A stretch of DNA of 64,000 nucleotides from Gymnorhina tibicen (GCA_013399875.1 VXAZ01006395.1:16892-80891); one strand, 5' to 3'. Counted from the first letter of the stretch, positions 1 to 12,234 are shown. The notes: generated by a model from the letters alone, not told the origin. Numbers and translations are program-made.

Positions 1-109
1 ATCTCTAGTGCTTACTAGCTATAAGATGGCATTTTTTATATTTTCCAGTGTATTCTTCTTCCTGTTGCTAAATAATTCCACAGGTTTTTTTCCTGACAGG
101 TGGATATTG

Positions 110-1049
110 GAAATGACACAGGTAAGATAGCTTTTTAAGTTAAACTACATCTCTCAGTTTCTAAATAAATATATCAACTAAATCTATAAAAACATACAGA
201 AGGATTATAACCTGTCACAGCAGTTACTGATATTTATTACCTTCCAAAAATTTTACTAATCTATATAAACATTTTTATTACAAAAGAAACATTTCAAAAA
301 AACTATGTCATTATTTATCAATATATATAAAGTTTATGTTAGGCAAGTAAATGTGCCTTTACTTTTTTGTTTAAAGGTGTTTCTATGTGTGTAATTGATG
401 ACAAAGAACTAGACTCTTTACTAATGGTTAATAATTGCTTTATGAAATTAGTTTTCTTCTGTAACTACTTTTGATTTTAATGAGTGTTGAATAGTTTTAG
501 CTGCCTCCTGCTGTGAGATATCAGGCCTTGTGTATAAATTTGTTGATCTGCATATCATATAAGGTAATAATCTGGCAAACAAGAAATAACAAAAAAGCTA
601 AGTAAACAATAACTACCAAATGTATGTAGCCAATTTATGCATATAAAAATTCATTTTTTTTAATTACTGCTAGTGTTCTGGCAAGCTGGGAGAATTAACA
701 TCTTGGAGTCTGCTGTCTTCTGTATTCTTCAAGAAACATGGTTTTCATGCATTTTCTTATATAGTTTCATCATATTAGAAAGAAATTACATGTAAATTAC
801 ATGTAAAGCTTTATATTTACAAATTTCTTTTGCTCTCTCACATGACTGCCACAAGGAACTAAAGGTGATGTCATTATACCCATTTACAGGTATGAAATAA
901 TAAGGTCTCCAAGCAGAAACTCCTAGATTGCCTAGACTGATCACGTTTTGTAAGGAATTAATTCATTATGGGTACATAAACAAGTGATGTAAGGTAAAGT
1001 GTGTTGTAAAACATAGTCTCTTTTTGGAAGTTAATTTTAAAACTGCTGG
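110..1049. repeat. 940-bp direct duplicate, copy A (probable assembly duplication)
   Basis: This block reads base for base like 3766-4705 at a constant offset of 3656 wherever I compared it. Copy A ends exactly at a single N at 1050, and copy B begins exactly after a single N at 3765. Identity of this kind bounded by placeholder Ns is typical of two overlapping contigs that were never merged. A very recent real duplication is possible but less likely. No gene is recognised inside. Confidence 0.9.
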
Positions 1050-1050
1050 N

Positions 1051-3764
1051 GAGAGATGCGATTGAGTGTGATTTGAGAGATGGTTCATGGTGGATGAGGA
1101 TGAGATGGATAAACCATTCTCCTTCATATTGCTGTGAGCACAGGGCAGTTAGGAACACCACTACTCCCAAAAATGTAGTCTTCTGTATTGGCACAAGAGT
1201 AGTGTCTACATGGACATAACATCTAGAAGAGCTAGATTTTGACAGCAAGGGAAACAATAGTTCATTCTGTTCATTAGAAATCTAAGGCTGCTGCCTTTTA
1301 GCCAAGGACTTTTTGGGGAAAGGAAGTAAAGTGAAAATTGGAGGTTCTCTAAAGATGCAAAATATGGAGGGTCAATTCCAAAAAGTGCACAAGTGCTGGA
1401 TTTTAACTGGCAGCATGTATGGGATGTGTAGATAATAGCTGTAGATAGCTTTTTAAACTTTATGCTGCTGCTAGTTTACCTTTATTACTGCATATAAAGT
1501 TCAGTGCAGATGTGTGTCCAAAAGACAACACTGGAAATTTTCAAGCACTTTTCAGCTCTAATGGGCAGTAAAATATGTTTAATGAAATGACGGGAACACA
1601 CAACAACCTTTCAGCCTTGTTGCACAGTTTAATATGCAGTCAGCAGAAAAGTACAAGTGAATAAATGCTACTTCTCCAAAGATAGAGAAACTCACTAACC
1701 TTTTTCTTTACATAAGGAGTGAAAAGAATTTTGCTTTTAAAGGCAAAAAAAAAGTACTCTTATGTCATGTGAAAACATGGACATAACACTAACAAAGTAA
1801 TGGATATTCTACAATATTAGACATAAACGTGAATCAAAATATTTCACTGAAAAATTACAAGCAATATGGCTAATACTAATACAGTTCTTAGGGCCAGGAT
1901 AATATACATACATCCTCAGCTCTAGCAGGAGTTAAGCCAAAAGAGATTGCTGAGGTGAATGTCACTGGATTGTCCTAGCAACCAGCTGCAAATGCTAGTC
2001 ATGTTACACTGGACTAGTGAGACTCTGAAAAACCAAGTGTTTCCTATGGAAAGTCTGTGGCACTTTCTTTTATCATAACTCTCTGACGTGTAGAATGTAC
2101 CTTCTGGCTCTTGGCTCAGTGAGTGTTTTGCTACATGGGGCAGAATGCCAGGAAGATTGAACTCATCAGGACCTGCTGCATTTTACCTTTGTTCAGCGGC
2201 TGGGATGGCTGACCAATAGTTCAGAATCTTTGACGGCTACATTGAGGCTTGTAACTGCATTAGAAGGTAGATGATCCAGCAGGATCATACCAGGAATCCA
2301 AACACAGGCAATGTAACTGCTGTTGCCATTCTAATTTACCAATCAGACCAAACCACACTATATTAGCAAGGGCTCTGTTTTTGACGTATTTATTGTATCC
2401 GTGTAAGTGTTGCATGCATAGCTATGGAGAAGTTCCTAAGATCCTCTTGTACAGATAAGCTTTAATAACAGTGTGTCTGCTGCTCTGATAGTGCAGATGA
2501 CCAGCAAGCAGAGCTTCATTCTCCAGCTATGACCAGCTACTTCTCCATCAGCATCCTGGGGAAAAACTCAAATTACCCATGAATTTCTTCATTAGCTTTT
2601 TTTGATGGAAGAAAATGAAGCACAAATACCATGTTTGTTCAGAATTATAGTTGTAATACAAAGCATCTGATTGCAGCCTGATGGCAAAGAGGGTAAAAAC
2701 CAGAGGAGTAGAAGGTCTTTGACTTTTACATCCTCTCTGTTACATACATGACCAAACTGAAGAAATTATGAATCTAAATTTTGGTGACCAGTTGCTATTC
2801 TGGTGTCATATAACTGTCTAATCTGAAAGACTTTCCAGAGGGGTTGAACACCCTACACCATATTCTCCATGTATGGTAGTTGAGACATTTCTGCGCATTT
2901 CTCTTTAAAGGAACAGACGTCCTGGAATGTTTTAACTAGTCTTTGGTAAAGTGCAGTGTTATTGAGTGTAATATAGAAAGTACCAGTTCTTGCAGCATGC
3001 ACCTTTGGCAATTACAGGTCTCTTGTTTTCAAGGTCTGATCTGTCTTGTATCAGTGTTTTTTTAATGAGTCAGCAACCAGATTCTGCAGTGTACCATCAC
3101 TGGGTATAGAGCCAGATTTGGAAAATGGAATTTAGAATGGTGTTAGAATGGAGCAATGACATTTTCACCTATTTAATAGAGTACTGTGTGAAGCTCTATT
3201 TCATGCTCTATTTTAATGCACTTAAATCTGAGACCACTGTCTAACTGTGTCTATAAAGCAAAAATAGTGCTTTCACAGGGAGAAAAAAGGAGAGGACTTT
3301 CTGAAAACTAAGGATAGGTTTCCAAGAGGGCTTATCTACCCTTTAAGAATCTATAAATTCTGGTCGAAGTTTAATTGCTCCAGCTCTGGCTGCTGACGAG
3401 TTCTAACAATTTGGCCTTACGTAGTTCCACAAAGAAATTAATATTTCTATTTCATCAATGTTAACTTCCTCATGATCTTTTGCAGCGGCTGGTAATATAT
3501 TTAATTCTGACACTGCTAAAAATGTATGCGATTAAGTAAAGCTTTTTGAACTCTAAGCACTTTATTTCTTTATAGTAAATAATCTCTATTAATTTTTTAA
3601 TTAATTTTTTTCTCAGACATGAATGTATATGTCAGTTGTATTCCACTGTAGCACTACACAATCTTTTGAAAGGATGCTGCCCTAGAGTAGAGAAATGCAG
3701 AGCACTGAGTTGCTAAAGATACCAGCCCCAAGCTTTAGCTTACCAGTCCTGCAGAAAAATTAGT
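1051..3764. other. N-bounded contig between the two duplicate copies; no gene seen
   Basis: This stretch of about 2.7 kb is bounded by single Ns at 1050 and 3765 and separates two copies of the same 940 bp. I see no long open frame, no recognised repeat and no splice-bounded exon. If the flanking copies are one locus, this contig is either misplaced here or its order is unresolved. Confidence 0.6.
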
Positions 3765-3765
3765 N

Positions 3766-4705
3766 GAAATGACACAGGTAAGATAGCTTTTTAAGTTAAA
3801 CTACATCTCTCAGTTTCTAAATAAATATATCAACTAAATCTATAAAAACATACAGAAGGATTATAACCTGTCACAGCAGTTACTGATATTTATTACCTTC
3901 CAAAAATTTTACTAATCTATATAAACATTTTTATTACAAAAGAAACATTTCAAAAAAACTATGTCATTATTTATCAATATATATAAAGTTTATGTTAGGC
4001 AAGTAAATGTGCCTTTACTTTTTTGTTTAAAGGTGTTTCTATGTGTGTAATTGATGACAAAGAACTAGACTCTTTACTAATGGTTAATAATTGCTTTATG
4101 AAATTAGTTTTCTTCTGTAACTACTTTTGATTTTAATGAGTGTTGAATAGTTTTAGCTGCCTCCTGCTGTGAGATATCAGGCCTTGTGTATAAATTTGTT
4201 GATCTGCATATCATATAAGGTAATAATCTGGCAAACAAGAAATAACAAAAAAGCTAAGTAAACAATAACTACCAAATGTATGTAGCCAATTTATGCATAT
4301 AAAAATTCATTTTTTTTAATTACTGCTAGTGTTCTGGCAAGCTGGGAGAATTAACATCTTGGAGTCTGCTGTCTTCTGTATTCTTCAAGAAACATGGTTT
4401 TCATGCATTTTCTTATATAGTTTCATCATATTAGAAAGAAATTACATGTAAATTACATGTAAAGCTTTATATTTACAAATTTCTTTTGCTCTCTCACATG
4501 ACTGCCACAAGGAACTAAAGGTGATGTCATTATACCCATTTACAGGTATGAAATAATAAGGTCTCCAAGCAGAAACTCCTAGATTGCCTAGACTGATCAC
4601 GTTTTGTAAGGAATTAATTCATTATGGGTACATAAACAAGTGATGTAAGGTAAAGTGTGTTGTAAAACATAGTCTCTTTTTGGAAGTTAATTTTAAAACT
4701 GCTGG
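3766..4705. repeat. 940-bp direct duplicate, copy B (probable assembly duplication)
   Basis: This is the second copy of 110-1049. Past 4705 the sequence continues without interruption toward the MLANA 3' end, so copy B looks like the correctly joined copy on its right side. Copy A carries the correct left flank (1-109). Confidence 0.9.
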
Positions 4706-5002
4706 TGAGGAAAACAGTCTGTTAGAGGACATGTAGTCAAATGGTTTGGTTCATTTTGTGACAGATTCTTTTACATCACATTCTAAGGAATAGTTGGCTT
4801 GGGTTTTTTAAAATTTTTTAAAGAAAGGGAGACTAAATGAGGAAGATGAAAACAAAGGTGCCATCACTTTTTACTCTGATTGATACTGAATAGTATGTGA
4901 CTACAGATCTATGTAGATCTATGAAGGATACAAGATGACCAGACCATAATGTATTAACCTGACCACAAGAAGTGAAAAGCTTAAAACAAAAGCACATTCA
5001 GA

Positions 5003-5008
5003 TTTATT
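5003..5008 (-). terminator. MLANA: Candidate polyadenylation signal of MLANA
   Basis: On the minus strand this reads AATAAA, about 180 bases beyond the MLANA stop codon. That would give a short 3'UTR ending near 4.98 kb. It is the first canonical hexamer I noticed downstream of the stop. Confidence 0.45.
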
Positions 5009-5188
5009 AAGGCATTTCAAGGACCAGTTCTGTAAATTAAGTAGGAATACTTTTCAGCAACTGCTAATGAAAACATTTTGTTTTCTTTTGTATGATTTTA
5101 GCTTCAAGAAAGTTAAGCATATATGGGAAATTAATAGCGAGCATGAAGAAATGTAATCAGTATGTTTAGGATTTCAAATTTCATGTTA

Positions 5189-5257
5189 TCATGGTGAATA
5201 AGGTGGTGGTGACTGATCTGCAGCAATTTTGTCATAAGCTGGTGGAGCATCTGGTAC
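5189..5257 (-). CDS. MLANA: MLANA last coding exon
   Basis: This exon encodes residues 92-113 and TGA at 5191-5189. The acceptor is a TAG at 5260-5258, before GTA CCA GAT. It begins VPDAPPAYDK and ends SPPPYSP. Both PPxY motifs are here, and the terminal residues are nearly the same as in the mammalian protein. It is too short to appear as a long open frame. Confidence 0.95.
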   Translation of the reverse strand, partial: VPDAPPAYDKIAADQSPPPYSP

Positions 5258-8200
5258 CTATGATAAGGAAAATGAGTGTGAAAGATTAAAAAAAACAATT
5301 GAGTTACAATAAAAATCACCAAAAAGTGACATTAAATATGCATTAAGCTATTTACCACCATATCAGGTACAGTTCTATGACTTAAAGTAGCTGACCTCAT
5401 TCATTGTGTCTATTTTTTAAAGGTTGCTTTTTTGGTAGTGTGTTGTCTGATTTTGTATCAGATTCATTTTATTGCTATTGTTCATCCAAAGAGAGAACTT
5501 TCAGTGTTGTAAAGGCAGGAATATTTTTCTTATCGATATGGGGTGTTTTATATTGATAATTCAGATAAATATTGAAGCTTTTCTTTAAGAGTCCTAGTGC
5601 AGGCACATTGTCTTATTTCTAGTGTTAAAAATTTGAGCAGCTTATTTAAAATTGGTTATAAGTTAGCCTATTCTCAATTCTAAAGCAATTTAAACATACC
5701 CATCTATATATACTTATCACTTCATTTACCTTTTTGAAAATTGAAAATTTAAATGTTCATCTCTCCATAATGATTAGAAGACCTAACACCTTGAAGTTTT
5801 ATTATGTTCCCTGACACTGCTTGTCAGAGTATAGTACACCAGACACAATCCATTTGTTGTTTGTCAGAATGGCAGAAAATCAGTTAGGGAGATGTTTGGG
5901 TTTTTTCAGTATATTTCAGCATTCAGGTGTTGCATCATTCTAACAGATTAAATGATGATCATACAACTTAGGAATAAATGTAAGCTGAAAAAAGTAATTT
6001 TTGAAATAAGAATTCTAAATAGTAGATTGTTAACATTTTTAGAATTTTTCATAGTACAAATTTTTCAAAATACTTTTAAGTTGATATTGAGGCATTGAAG
6101 ACTCAGTCTATGAGAGCACACATCAGGGGAGAAGTTGTCAAGTGCCTGTTTAACAATATTGTCTCACCATGTCTTACTCAGTTTTAAGTAAGCGAGATCT
6201 TGAGTCGGAACTTACCACAGCATTAAAGTCTCTGTAGTCCTGCAGAGCCATTTTGCAGTCCAGTATTGCTCCCTCACCTACCACCTTTCGTATTGTGCTC
6301 ACACTAGAGTTTTTGCTCTGTGACAGATCATAAAATAATATGGGGAAGGTGAAAGGAAGAAGATACTGTGAAGTTGGAGAAAATTATGCATCACTGAAAA
6401 TTTGACATAACATTTACAGTATGTATTAGAATCTGGGATTAGGGCCAGACACGATGCAAGTGTGTTTACCTAACACTTTTTACTGTCTCTGCTGAGACAT
6501 ACTCTCTCCTGTGTAATCCAATTACAGTGCCAGAAAAATAAGTATCATATTTTTTAGGTCCCAGACTGATGCAGGAACAGACATCTCACGTACCCAAATG
6601 CCTCCTCCTCTATATGCAACCCATTTCTTTCCTTAATCCCCAACCTTTTTGTTTTCCAGTTTTTCAGCATTTCTTTTGTACACTTTTTGTACCAGTTCTC
6701 TCCTAGCCAAAAATAGCCTAAGAAAAATGTGATTTTCAAACCCAAAAAGTAGCAATCTGTGATGAGCAAGAATTAAAAATCAGATTATGCTTTTTGCCAG
6801 GGTGTACAAAGCAGGGATTTGATTTTTGAAGGGTTTTTTTTTTTAGTATTGCCTTCATTTTTGCAACATTTCACTATGAAAGTTCAGTTTTTAGGTATTC
6901 TGCCACTTGATATATGTATTGGATAGATAATTGGAAAGGGAATGGGACAAAGTTATCAGAAACAACAAGGAATGGATTTGCTGACTTAGATGAGAGCTTT
7001 GCTGGGTTTTTTAATCCCAAGTAGTTACTTATATCTTTTTCATAGTATTAGGATAACTAAAAGATACTTACTGTAAAACATATATTTGGATAAAGCTTTG
7101 TCTTGGTTTCAGCTGGAGTAGAGTCCGTTTTCTTTTAAACAGCTGGTACAGTGCTTTGTTTTGGATTCATTATGAGACTTAAGCTGATAACACAGTGATG
7201 ATTTCGTTTTTGCTCAGTAGCTCTTACTCTAAGTCAAGCACTTTTCAATGGTTCATGCTCTGTCAACAGAGCAGGTGCGCAAGAAACTGGGAGGGCTTAT
7301 GGCTGGGACACCTGACCTGAACTAACCAAAGGGTTATTCCACACCAGAGAACATCACGCCCACTATATAAATGAGGGATTTGGCTGGAAGGGGCTGATTG
7401 TTGCTCAGGAATGAGATGGGCATCAGTTGGGGGTGGTGAGAAAGTGTATTGGGCATCATTTGTTCCTTTGGGATTTTACTCCTCTCTCTGTCTCCTTTTC
7501 ATTATTATGATTAGTACTAGTAGTAGTAGATGATTATATTTTGTTTCAATTATTGAACTGTTCTTATCTCAACCCATGAAGTTCACCTTTTCTTTCCAAT
7601 TCTCCTCCACACCAGGGTGGCAGAAGGAAGTAAGCAAGTGTCTACATAGTGATTAATTGCTGTCTGGAGTTAAACCATAACAAGCTTTCACTTTAGAGGA
7701 TTAAAAAAGACCTCCCTTTTATAGGAGAGGGAGCAAAACTTCAAAAATAAAGCTTTGTTTCTAACAACAGATGTTTTGAGAAGGATTGTACCTTTTTCAA
7801 AATATTTTCTAAAAAGACACAAATTAGAATATTTTTAAAGTAGTGTTCGGAAAACAAATCTTAAACCTGCCCCACTTTTTTTGTAAATCTTAAAACCACA
7901 AGTCAAATTTTATATGGATGAATCACACATCCATATATCACCCATATGTGAGCATATTTTTTTACTTGTAACAAGTTAGTTATTTTTCTTCTCTGCTTCC
8001 TAGATTTACTCTAATCATATCTGTCCTTATTTAGGGGTAAATCTTATGAATAGTGAATATGTTACTTTTATTTAAGTGAAAGGACACAGAACACCTCTTT
8101 GTTTTGTGTAAATATAAATATAATTCTTCCTAGAAATAATTTTTTCTACTGATGTGTTGTGTGAAGTTGGGCAGCTGGTTTCATGTCCCATTGTTTCTGG

Positions 8201-11086
8201 TTCCTCTTGCCCCTTTGTCTGGCTTGCAAGTTCTTCAGGTTGTGTTTCCTATTGTGTAATTCTGTCTGTGACATATGTCAGTGTAAACACTGCCTGAGAT
8301 AATGATGTCCTGTTACAGATTTGATGTTCTCTGCATTAATGTCATGCAAATCAAGGTAATATGTTGTCAAAATAGTAGCAGGATAGAAAATGAGCTGCCG
8401 CACTTACCCGCAAACTTTTGTAGCCACTACGTCTTTTGTAATACCAGCAGCCAAAGGCAAGTAAAATTGCCAGCACCAAAATGAAAAGTCCAATACCCAG
8501 AGCTCTGTTGGGAAAGCAAAACAAAATCATTAGCACTGCAACTAGATGCATCCTCCTGGCAGCAAGAATGGTTAGGCCAAAAGTTCGTGTCAGCATCCTT
8601 TTGTCAGAGGGAGGTATGGAGCAGAATTTACCTTAGAAAATAGGCAAAGTATCAGTAACTTCAGCCAGTTTCTGTAAATTTAGCAGTTAGCTAATTTCTC
8701 TACCAAGTTCTTAAACGTTTTAAAAATATATTTCTTTGAAAATAATTATCTACCTGTGACTACTGATTCCAAAAAGATACCTGTAAATCTAGCAAATCAC
8801 AGCATTGCGATATTTCAAGTGAATGTGAAATAAATTAAATGCCACATCTGCAATGATGCAGCTCATGTTTATTTGCTAAATTTCTCTAGGCAGCATATAT
8901 TTAAAAATGTATCCTAATTGCATCATATTGCAACAATATGCAACTGCTAATGACAGAAGGGTTTTTTGGATACATAAAACACATTACAACCTTAAAACAT
9001 GTCTTAAGAAACTTTGCATTATTAATAAAGACCTCTATAAGGATTTAGTTCTTGTGTAACATACTAGGCACAGTATTGGTGTCACTGGGTCATTTTAGGG
9101 AAAATGCACTTTGCTGACTGTGCTGCAAAACATCCTTCCCACTGCTCACTGGGAACTTGGCAAAACCAGCACAGTTCCACTCTTATGTCACAAAGCAAGC
9201 TGACAAAGTAATTGCAAATTTCCCAGTCACAAAAACCCTTCCTTCAGTGTTAATATCCTCCCTGTGGAGACATAGGGAATTCATTCCCCTTGTTTTTGCT
9301 CTTTGCCTATTCAGGAACAGAAGAATATGGCCAAATGGTTAAAGGGAAAGGAGTATGGGGGAAAAAATTACTATATGAATCAGGATAAACCCATTCTAAC
9401 ATACTTCTGTATATCTTATGCCTAGTTGCCTTGGAGTAATTACCCTGGGCTTTTCCATTGGGATTTAGTAGTGTCATATGTGACTTATCAGAGAGGTTTT
9501 GTATCTATTTGCTATCATTTCCACTAACCCCAAGTCTCATGAAGGAGTACTTCCTTGTGAACTAAGAAGTCTGAAAGGAGATGCAAGCAGATTCGTGTGG
9601 CAGAACAGGCTGCCTTTTTGTCTGAACTTCCAGTGTGCTGTTTGAAACATGAAGCCCCTTGGAGACAAAGGGATTTTCTTTTTCCAAAGTACGTGGATCT
9701 CGTAAGTTGCTCTTGCCCCTTGAAGACTTTGTGTGGCCTGGAGGCCTGTTTAACCCAAGAACAGAACTCACAGCAGTCACTTTCTAGTGCAGCCAAAGTT
9801 ATGAGATGGCTCCACTGGTTTTGCTACTCACGCCAGCACAGTTAAAACTTGGAGGGACTGCTTGTCCAGGCAGCTGCTGCCCTCTCTACATTTTTAGACT
9901 TTCTGATTTTCTCATGTTGTGTAGTTTTAGCTGTCTGTTAGCCTGCATGCCCACAGGATGTATGTCATTTCTGGAGCTGGTACTTCTGACTGCACATTTG
10001 CCATCTAACTCCTTCCCTAACTACACAGAGGCTAGTATGGGAAGTGTGTATGCAATTTCCTGCAATACCAGTTAAAGCTGAAGCTGTGCTACTCAGAATT
10101 TGGGCTCATGTCTGGAATACTCCTTGTACTGAAAGGAGAGTGTCATTTTTGCATATCTAGAAAAACTACTTACAGTTGCAGCCACTAGAATTCACAGCAG
10201 TTAGAGGTGAGCATGACTAGTTTCAAGTGCTGAAACATGACTAGCCAGCTTTTTTTTTTTTAAGAACTGAACTGCTTTGGATGGACTATGAGAGAGCTTT
10301 CCCCTTTGTTCATTCTTTTTGCCAGAGCTGATCATGGAGGAGCAACTATCTTGCAGTATAAGTGTTTGCAACAAGTCATTAAGTTTGCGGCCCAGTAAGC
10401 CGGTACCAGCAGTACAATCCACATACAGATATCCCAAGTGCACTGGAATTATTTGTCTAGTGTAATAAAACATCACCAGTTGGGTGGTGTGTCTAATAAT
10501 CTCAGACTAAATATATTTTATTGTAATTCAAAGATAAAAAATATTAGCCAGAAACAGTTTGGGAGTCACATTTGTATGGCATTGATGTCTTCATCTGCTT
10601 TTTTTTTAACCATTTCTCTAGGGGGTTTCCCCCATTCTTTTGGGTGAGACAATGTCTCTTTGAGGTTCCTAAGAGAGGTCTGTGAATCTAGGGATAAATT
10701 TAGTATACAGATCACCTTGCAACAGCCTCAAAAGTAAATTTTAAATAAGCCTCAGTAAACCTGGTAAAGGCTAATGACTTGTGATCGTATGATTTAACTC
10801 TAGATTCTTGAATTCTATAATTCTGACTTTTCTTAACTTTGAGGGCTCTTTAGGATTGCACAATGACAAACATTAGAGACAACTACAGGATAGTTAAAAT
10901 GCACTCCATCTATATACAACACTGACTTTTTTTAAATACAATTATCCGGTTTTCTTTCAATGCAAATTTTTCACCAGCTTACATGCTAACATGGGTTTTG
11001 ATTTATGCTTACTCTTCTGCTGCAAAATAGGTGTGTCCTTTCCCTTTGAAATAGTTGCCATCCAGGTGGTTATATCTTCTGGGCAT
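5189..11086 (-). CDS. MLANA: MLANA (melan-A / MART-1), complete coding span, four coding exons
   Basis: Melan-A is a small single-pass membrane protein of melanosomes and pigment-cell endosomes. It assists PMEL maturation and melanosome biogenesis. Coding segments on the minus strand are 11086-11013, 8504-8408, 6317-6216 and 5257-5189. They total 342 nt, giving 113 residues plus TGA, against 118 in human. Every junction has GT-AG ends and the frames join without a break. The start gives MPRR followed by a His/Gly/Lys-rich stretch. Residues about 26-48 form the hydrophobic segment (ALGIGLF..., then CWYYKRRSGY). The C-terminus carries PPAY (96-99) and PPPY (108-111), the family's WW-domain ligands. 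The introns hold no other gene; the largest (8409-11012 side) shows only unassigned short open frames. Confidence 0.96.
6216..6317 (-). CDS. MLANA: MLANA coding exon, cytoplasmic tail
   Basis: This 102-nt exon is phase 0 at both ends and encodes residues 58-91. It runs from SKNSSVST to DYRDFNAV. The acceptor CACAG precedes AGC AAA and the donor is GTG/gtaag. It corresponds to the variable middle of the melan-A tail, with MALQDY at the position of the mammalian VSLQEK. Confidence 0.9.
7099..7682 (+). mobile_element. Solo LTR, ERVL type, 584 bp, with 5-bp target duplication
   Basis: It starts TGTCTTGGTTTCAGCTGG and ends TTAAACCATAACA, so it has TG...CA ends. It is flanked by AGCTT on both sides (7094-7098 and 7683-7687). 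A TATA-like TATATAA lies at 7364-7370. Sequence and length strongly resemble avian ERVL LTRs, which duplicate 5 bp on insertion. No internal retroviral region is attached, so this is the product of LTR-LTR recombination. It lies in the MLANA intron between coding exons at 8.4 and 6.3 kb, antisense to MLANA. Confidence 0.93.
8408..8504 (-). CDS. MLANA: MLANA coding exon, transmembrane segment
   Basis: This 97-nt exon supplies the last base of codon 25 and then residues 26-57. The hydrophobic run ALGIGLFILVLAILLAF is followed by GCWYYKRRSGYKSLR. That order matches the mammalian membrane segment and its basic stop-transfer sequence. The acceptor is CCCAACAG and the donor is CGG/gtaagt. Confidence 0.96.
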
Positions 11087-11111
11087 TTTGTGAGGTTGCT
11101 CCTGCTCAAAC
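11013..11111 (-). CDS. MLANA: MLANA first coding exon with start codon
   Basis: The acceptor (ctaccctgtag) precedes a 25-nt 5'UTR segment and ATG at 11086-11084. The 74 coding bases give MPRRYNHLDG and on to TYFAAEE, interrupted in codon 25 at GA/gtaagc. The MPR start and the AEE end match human melan-A, which fixes the start. The 5'UTR begins at a splice site, so at least one upstream non-coding exon must exist. Confidence 0.93.
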
Positions 11112-11990
11112 CTACAGGGTAGAAACAGTGTCTCAGTGTGATAAATAATTTGTTGCCTTTAAAGCATAATATTATCAGCTTCTTTATTTTAATGGGAGCT
11201 TTTTAGAGAGGCAGGATAATATGATACCTTTAGAATCAAGTAGATCCATATACATACGTAACTGTCCCAATTTAAGATAAAACTCAAAACCATAACTATA
11301 GTCTACATATGATTATCACCACTGACATCGAGGTGTTTGCAACTGAGTGTAACAGAGTTTGCAGAATTTGATATGATCATTTTTGGTACCAAGTGATGGC
11401 AGACTTCTGAAGCAAAATGTAGAATATAGAAAAAAAGGCAATTTACCTGGACGAGAAAAACTATTAAGAAAAACTAATACTGTTCTTACAAATAGTTGTT
11501 TGTCTATTCTATTATTCCCTGCAAACACTCAGGGGTCAGGTTTTCAGTCACTGGGGACTCTCAGAGATCTGTTGAATTTCAGATGGGAATACTGATTTAT
11601 GTCTGCTGGCAGTCTAAACTCAGATGTGTAGGGAATTTATATTACAATCTTAATTCCCAATCTTTACAATCTTAATTCCCAGTCTTAAGGTGATGATCAT
11701 AGCTGTCTGAACAGTTAAAAATCTATTCAATCAAATATAATGAGGAAGAAATCCACAAGTAATCATGTTACTGTAATCTGAAGAGCACAACAGATCCTAC
11801 TTGATAATATCCAGCTAATCTACCTACCCTATACAGGTAAATTATAAAACATGATGACTTTACTGAAGAGAATTCTAGCCAAGGAAAGAAAACATTATGA
11901 GTCCACTTAGAAACAGTCAAGTCTCTTCTAAAGCATAACTTTAAAGCAAAGCTGAAAATTTTGTGTAAAATAAAAAAATATAAATCTTAC

Positions 11991-12180
11991 CTCCTTCAGA
12001 CCTGTATTCTGTCTGTTAACTGAAGGCATGTGCAGCTTTCTTTGACTTGGTCTGGTTTTTTCTCCTTTGATCTATCCCCTCATGACTATCACGAGTTTAA
12101 ATTCCTTTCAGTACAGCTTCTGAATGCATTAATTAGCATGAAAGGGGCGAGGACACAACTTCTCATTTTCTTCTACATTC
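11991..12180 (-). other. MLANA: Proposed non-coding exon 1 of MLANA (5' limit uncertain)
   Basis: A good donor on the minus strand (GAAGGAG/gtaagatt, exon end at 11991) lies about 880 bases upstream of the first coding exon. That exon needs an upstream non-coding partner. The 12180 limit is arbitrary because no transcription start can be read directly. Mammalian MLANA also has a non-coding first exon. Confidence 0.4.
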
Positions 12181-12228
12181 TTCCCTCTTAAAAAGCAGCA
12201 GAAAAATCTGTTATTACTTGATTAATTA

Positions 12229-12234
12229 CATGTG
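12229..12234 (-). promoter_or_regulatory. CACATG E-box, possible MITF M-box upstream of MLANA
   Basis: On the minus strand this reads GCACATGTAAT, a CACATG core of the kind bound by MITF in melanocyte gene promoters. It lies about 240 bases upstream of the proposed exon 1 donor. MITF control of MLANA is established in mammals. Its use here is inferred from a six-base core that also occurs by chance. Confidence 0.35.

Noticed and set aside
958..1257. Minus-strand open frame of 99 codons
   Set aside because: It crosses the N at 1050, an assembly junction, and has no recognisable content.
9157..10075. Several 60-90 codon open frames in the MLANA intron
   Set aside because: They overlap on both strands and lack paired splice sites or similarity to known families.
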